Origin: Rhodocyclales bacterium RIFCSPLOWO2_02_FULL_63_24
Lineage (GTDB): Bacteria; Pseudomonadota; Gammaproteobacteria; Burkholderiales; Rhodocyclaceae
DNA: 53,917 nucleotides
Direction: 5' to 3'
NCBI GenBank assembly: GCA_001828935.1
Contig: MHZX01000091.1
Location: forward strand, 1 to 53,917
This document shows positions 51,438-53,917 of this stretch, in pieces (positions within the stretch are counted from its first letter, which is position 1; each line of letters opens with the position of its first letter). The position numbers and the translations under genes were made by a program. The notes beneath the pieces are model-generated. The model saw only the letters and a program-made list of their open reading frames with translations, ran no database searches and was not told the DNA's origin.

Positions 51438-51689
51438 ATGCAAACCCTTTATGACCCCGTAGCCAGAAAGGGCCGCCTTTCACTGTCGATCAATCAGGAT
51501 CTGCTCGATCGTCTCGAACCCTACAAGCAACAGGTCAACTTTTCCGCGCAGGCCGAGCAGTTGTTTGCCCGGCTGCTCGACGAACTGGAAAACCGTGCCT
51601 GGGCCGAGCGTAACGCCGAGGCGCTGGCTGCCCATGGCCGCGACATTGCTGCCACCGGGCTGGCCGGCGCCGAGTTCGAGCGGACCTGA
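51438..51689 (+). CDS. ccdA: CcdA-like antitoxin
   Basis: A protein of 83 residues starting MQTLYDPVARKGRLSLSINQDLLDRL, a ribbon-helix-helix-like N terminus, with a C-terminal tail ENRAWAERNAEALAAHGRDIAATGLAGAEFERT characteristic of CcdA. It neutralises CcdB and represses the operon. AGGAG lies 9 nt before the ATG. One base separates its stop from the ccdB start. Confidence 0.85.
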   Translation: MQTLYDPVARKGRLSLSINQDLLDRLEPYKQQVNFSAQAEQLFARLLDELENRAWAERNAEALAAHGRDIAATGLAGAEFERT

Positions 51690-51690
51690 G

Positions 51691-52002
51691 TTGGCGCAAT
51701 TCCACATCTACCTCAATCCCGGTGCCAGGAAGGTCGAGATTCCCTATCTGGTCGCCGTCCAGAACGACCACATTACCAGCCGGACCGGTGCCACCTTGGT
51801 GATTCCCTTGCGCGCCGACGCCCACCCGGTTGAAATCATGGCGCCTTTGGTCGACGTTCCGGGTCAGGGACTCTTCGTGCTGTCTACCGACGAAATCTTC
51901 GCCATCGACGCCGCCCGGCTCAGGCAAGCCGTGGGCATGTTGAGCACGGCCGATCGCGCCAAGATCAAACCCGCGCTGGACAAGGTGATCGGCGAATATT
52001 GA
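51691..52002 (+). CDS. ccdB: CcdB-like toxin
   Basis: A protein of 103 residues with the CcdB layout: QFHIYLNPGARKVEIPYLVAVQNDHI, TGATLVIPL, VLSTDEIFAIDAARL, and a C-terminal helix. CcdB poisons DNA gyrase; the C-terminal Trp-Gly-Ile of F-plasmid CcdB is not conserved here (ends IGEY), so full toxicity cannot be assumed. Start codon TTG at 51691, immediately after ccdA. Confidence 0.82.
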   Translation: MAQFHIYLNPGARKVEIPYLVAVQNDHITSRTGATLVIPLRADAHPVEIMAPLVDVPGQGLFVLSTDEIFAIDAARLRQAVGMLSTADRAKIKPALDKVIGEY

Positions 52003-52016
52003 TCCACGCTGCCGCG

Positions 52017-52409
52017 TTAGTCGCCCGCCGCGTGGCGTTCGATCACGCCGTCGATAAACTTGCGCAGGAAACCCTCGCTTTGGGCGCTGTGGAAGCGGTC
52101 GATCTCGACGCCGCGGCTGTAGGCGATCACGGTCGGAAAGCCGCGCACCTTGTGCCTTCCGGCGATGCGCATGTTCTCGTCGGCATCGACCTTGGCCAGC
52201 AGGAAGGCGCCGTTGTAACCGCGCACCAGCCTGTCGAGCAGCGGCTCCAGCACGCGACAGGGCGCGCACCAGTCGGCACCGATATCGACCAGCACCGGGG
52301 TCTGCTGCGAACGGGCCACCACCGCCGCGTCGAAATCCTCTTCGGTGACATCGAATGCCGTCGCCACGTGTTCGACCGGATGGTGGGCAGCGCCCGATTT
52401 CATGTGCAT
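52017..52409 (-). CDS. Thioredoxin-like protein
   Basis: A protein of 130 residues with the thioredoxin active site ADWCAPCRVLEPLLDRLV near residue 48 and the cis-Pro loop FPTVIAYSRG near 94. Sequence ahead of the fold is short and has no signal peptide. AGGAG precedes ATG 52409. It lies 17 bp after the RlmI-like gene on the same strand and shares its transcript. Confidence 0.88.
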   Translation of the reverse strand: MHMKSGAAHHPVEHVATAFDVTEEDFDAAVVARSQQTPVLVDIGADWCAPCRVLEPLLDRLVRGYNGAFLLAKVDADENMRIAGRHKVRGFPTVIAYSRGVEIDRFHSAQSEGFLRKFIDGVIERHAAGD

Positions 52410-52426
52410 TGCGTCGCTCCTTATAT

Positions 52427-53443
52427 TCAGACCCGCAGCAGGGCGATCTTGAGCGGCGGCTGGCCGTCCGAACTCGGAAAGTCGGCCTCGGGCGCGATCC
52501 ACTCCATGTCGCGGATCGGCAGCCCGGCCTTGGCCGCGCTGCGCTGCAACTGATCGAGCCAGGCATCGCGCTGCACCTCGGCCACATTGTTGGTGCAGAT
52601 CAGCGTGCCGCCCGCGCTGGTGCAGAGCAAGGCCGGCTTGAACACCGAGGCGTAGTCATTGACCAGGTCGACCACGCCGAAGGGGCTTTTGGCATAGCGC
52701 GGCGGATCGAGAAAGACCAGGTCGAAGGTCTGCGCTTCCAGTTTGGGAAAGGGCGGCATGCGCTTGCCGCGCACCCGTTCGGCCTGGCCGATGCCGGCGT
52801 ACTGGCGCATGGCGGCGAAGGCGTCGCTCAAGACAAAGCGCGGGCGCACCGGCAGCTCGTTGAGGCGCGCATTCTCCTTGCCGACCTGGAGACTGGATTC
52901 CGCGAAATCGACATTGACGACAAAGCGCGCGCCCGCCTTGGCGGCGGCAATGCCGACGCCGCAGGTGTAGGCGAACAGATTCAGCAGCGACTTGCCCGGC
53001 ACTTCGCGCATCACCCGCCGCCGCGCCGCGCGCAGGTCGAGGAACAGCCACGGGTCCTGGCCGGCATGACGCCCCGCGATGCGGTAGCTGACGCCCATTT
53101 CATGCATCTCGCGCGGCAGCATGGCGGCTTCGAGCCGATCCGGCGGCAGCGGATTGCCGATGCGCGAATTGGCCTGGCTGCGATCGTTGTAGACCGGCGT
53201 CAGGCCGGGCATCCGGGCCGCGTAAAAGGCTTCCAGGGCCGCCAGCGTTTCCGCCGTCAGCGGGCTGTGAAAACACTGCACCAGCAGCAGATCGCCATAA
53301 CGGTCGACGGTCAGGCCGGGATGGCCCTCGACACTGCCGTGGAATAAGCGGTAGGCGTCGGTCTGCTCGGCGTGCAGGCGCGGCAGGAGTTCGGCGCGCG
53401 CATCGAGCGCGGCGGCAAGCAGGGGCAGGAGAGCATCGGACAT
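52427..53443 (-). CDS. RlmI-like class I rRNA methyltransferase
   Basis: A protein of 338 residues of the RlmI/RlmK-type methyltransferases. SAM-binding block LLNLFAYTCGVGIAAAKAGA near residue 155 and FVVNVDFAESSL after it; catalytic-region motif FLDPPRYAKS near 250; N-terminal part contains PGLTVDRYGDLLLVQCF as in the RlmI family. The family makes m5C in 23S rRNA; exact site here unknown. Confidence 0.85.
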   Translation of the reverse strand: MSDALLPLLAAALDARAELLPRLHAEQTDAYRLFHGSVEGHPGLTVDRYGDLLLVQCFHSPLTAETLAALEAFYAARMPGLTPVYNDRSQANSRIGNPLPPDRLEAAMLPREMHEMGVSYRIAGRHAGQDPWLFLDLRAARRRVMREVPGKSLLNLFAYTCGVGIAAAKAGARFVVNVDFAESSLQVGKENARLNELPVRPRFVLSDAFAAMRQYAGIGQAERVRGKRMPPFPKLEAQTFDLVFLDPPRYAKSPFGVVDLVNDYASVFKPALLCTSAGGTLICTNNVAEVQRDAWLDQLQRSAAKAGLPIRDMEWIAPEADFPSSDGQPPLKIALLRV

Positions 53444-53661
53444 GGGGAATTCTCGACTAGGTTCCGCGCCTGGCGAAAGCCGGCAATTGCGGAAAAGGGC
53501 GACATCTTACGCGCAAGCGATGAATCCCATCGCCGTATCGTCGGCGCCGACTCCTGGATTCGATCCGAAATCGGATACAGGTTGACTCATTCGGCGGCAG
53601 GTTGTCGGCTTCAAAGGTCGCTTCGCCTCGTGCTGAAGGTCGGCGCTGGTGGCATCGTCTT

Positions 53662-53693
53662 TCTCTGTGCCTCTGTGTCTCTGTGTCTCTGTG
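53662..53693. repeat. Four tandem 8-bp repeats
   Basis: TCTCTGTG, CCTCTGTG, TCTCTGTG, TCTCTGTG in direct succession. Similar CTCTGTG repeats occur between genes in many proteobacteria. Confidence 0.85.
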
Positions 53694-53764
53694 ATGAGGT
53701 TTTTAGGTTGAAATAATGCTCGACACCGATACCAAACACCGCATCGCCCCCGGTGCGGGTCCGG

Positions 53765-53801
53765 TAACACATATTGGTGTGATACACTTATTTATGTGTT
53801 A
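53765..53801. promoter_or_regulatory. Nested palindrome before the last gene, candidate operator
   Basis: Outer arms TAACACATA (53765-53773) and TATGTGTTA (53793-53801) are exact complements; inside, GTGT-GAT-ACAC (53777-53787) is nearly concentric. It ends 18 bp before the ATG, as expected for an antitoxin operator. Confidence 0.7.
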
Positions 53802-53819
53802 ATCCCATGGAGTCAAGAA

Positions 53820-53917
53820 ATGGCAACCACCGTCAATTTCACCGGCGCGGTTGATCGCGATCTGCTCAAGCGCGCCAAAATCATTGCCGCCAAGACCGAC
53901 ACCTCGGTCAATGCGCT
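53820..53917 (+). CDS. Probable ribbon-helix-helix antitoxin, partial
   Basis: Only 32 codons are present before the window ends. They read MATTVNFTGAVDRDLLKRAK and IIAAKTDTSVNA, like the N terminus of VapB/DUF6364-type antitoxins, where a beta strand precedes the first helix. GGAG is 7 nt before ATG 53820. A toxin gene would be expected just beyond the edge. Confidence 0.6.
   Translation, partial: MATTVNFTGAVDRDLLKRAKIIAAKTDTSVNA

Larger units (their letters stand above)
53444..53819. other. Gene-free stretch of 376 bp with repeats
   Basis: No gene is supported. It holds two variants of the dispersed repeat (about 53541 and 53638), four 8-bp repeats at 53662-53693, and the operator at 53765. 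Confidence 0.6.

Overview
The window looks like the chromosome of a high-GC betaproteobacterium, most likely of the Rhodocyclales or Sterolibacteriaceae type. The inference rests on gene order: surE-pcm-nlpD-rpoS, the pair pyrG-kdsA followed by a DUF1330 gene, eno and ftsB, the run dapA-bamC-MBL hydrolase, and prfB close to lysS. No rRNA gene is present, so genus cannot be fixed. Most of the window is dense housekeeping sequence with short spacers and many ATGA stop/start overlaps.

Layout. 1-4440 is an accessory segment. It holds the 5' part of a large SMC-like (DUF3584-type) ATPase, a Fic AMPylator fused to an AbiEi-like N-terminal half, four direct repeats at an exact 24-bp period in front of the Fic gene, a probably 5'-truncated hypothetical gene, and a CcbP-like gene. 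It ends at a tRNA-Pro 3' fragment with its terminator, the usual scar of an element integrated in a tRNA gene. 4800-9230 holds small hypotheticals, a ChaN-like lipoprotein, a phosphodiesterase and a FemAB/GNAT-like protein. 9435-12680 is surE-pcm-nlpD-rpoS. 12672-17557 (minus) is moxR-DUF58-tgpA-mltB. 17636-21504 is an HDAC-like hydrolase, dapA, bamC and an MBL hydrolase. 21580-25350 holds an Ala/Pro lipoprotein, a DUF7931-like gene, rlmD, a BI-1 family protein and a zinc-ribbon membrane protein. tRNA-Ser(UGA) follows, then an acyl-CoA ligase-GST-enoyl-CoA hydratase operon, queD, a radical SAM gene, an HTH regulator, lysC, a flavodoxin, tRNA-Val(CAC) and gltX. 34339-43248 holds a degenerate M48-like lipoprotein, a glycine-zipper protein, mnmC, lysS, a Phd/PIN toxin-antitoxin pair, a SEC-C/TPR protein and prfB with its programmed frameshift. 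43384-53443 holds a SapC-like gene, pyrG-kdsA-DUF1330, eno, ftsB, a gamma-carbonic anhydrase, a DEAD-box helicase, ccdAB, a thioredoxin-like protein and an RlmI-like methyltransferase. The window ends inside a probable ribbon-helix-helix antitoxin gene.

The most interesting signals are: the AbiEi-Fic plus SMC-ATPase module with its 24-bp repeat array beside a tRNA-Pro scar; a dispersed short repeat with core GCCAGCGCCGACT, seen exactly six times and in several variants, both inside genes and between them; toxin-antitoxin cassettes with clear operators, one of them wedged directly in front of the essential gene lysS; and a palindromic element upstream of eno. Functions come from motif recognition by eye, without database searches.
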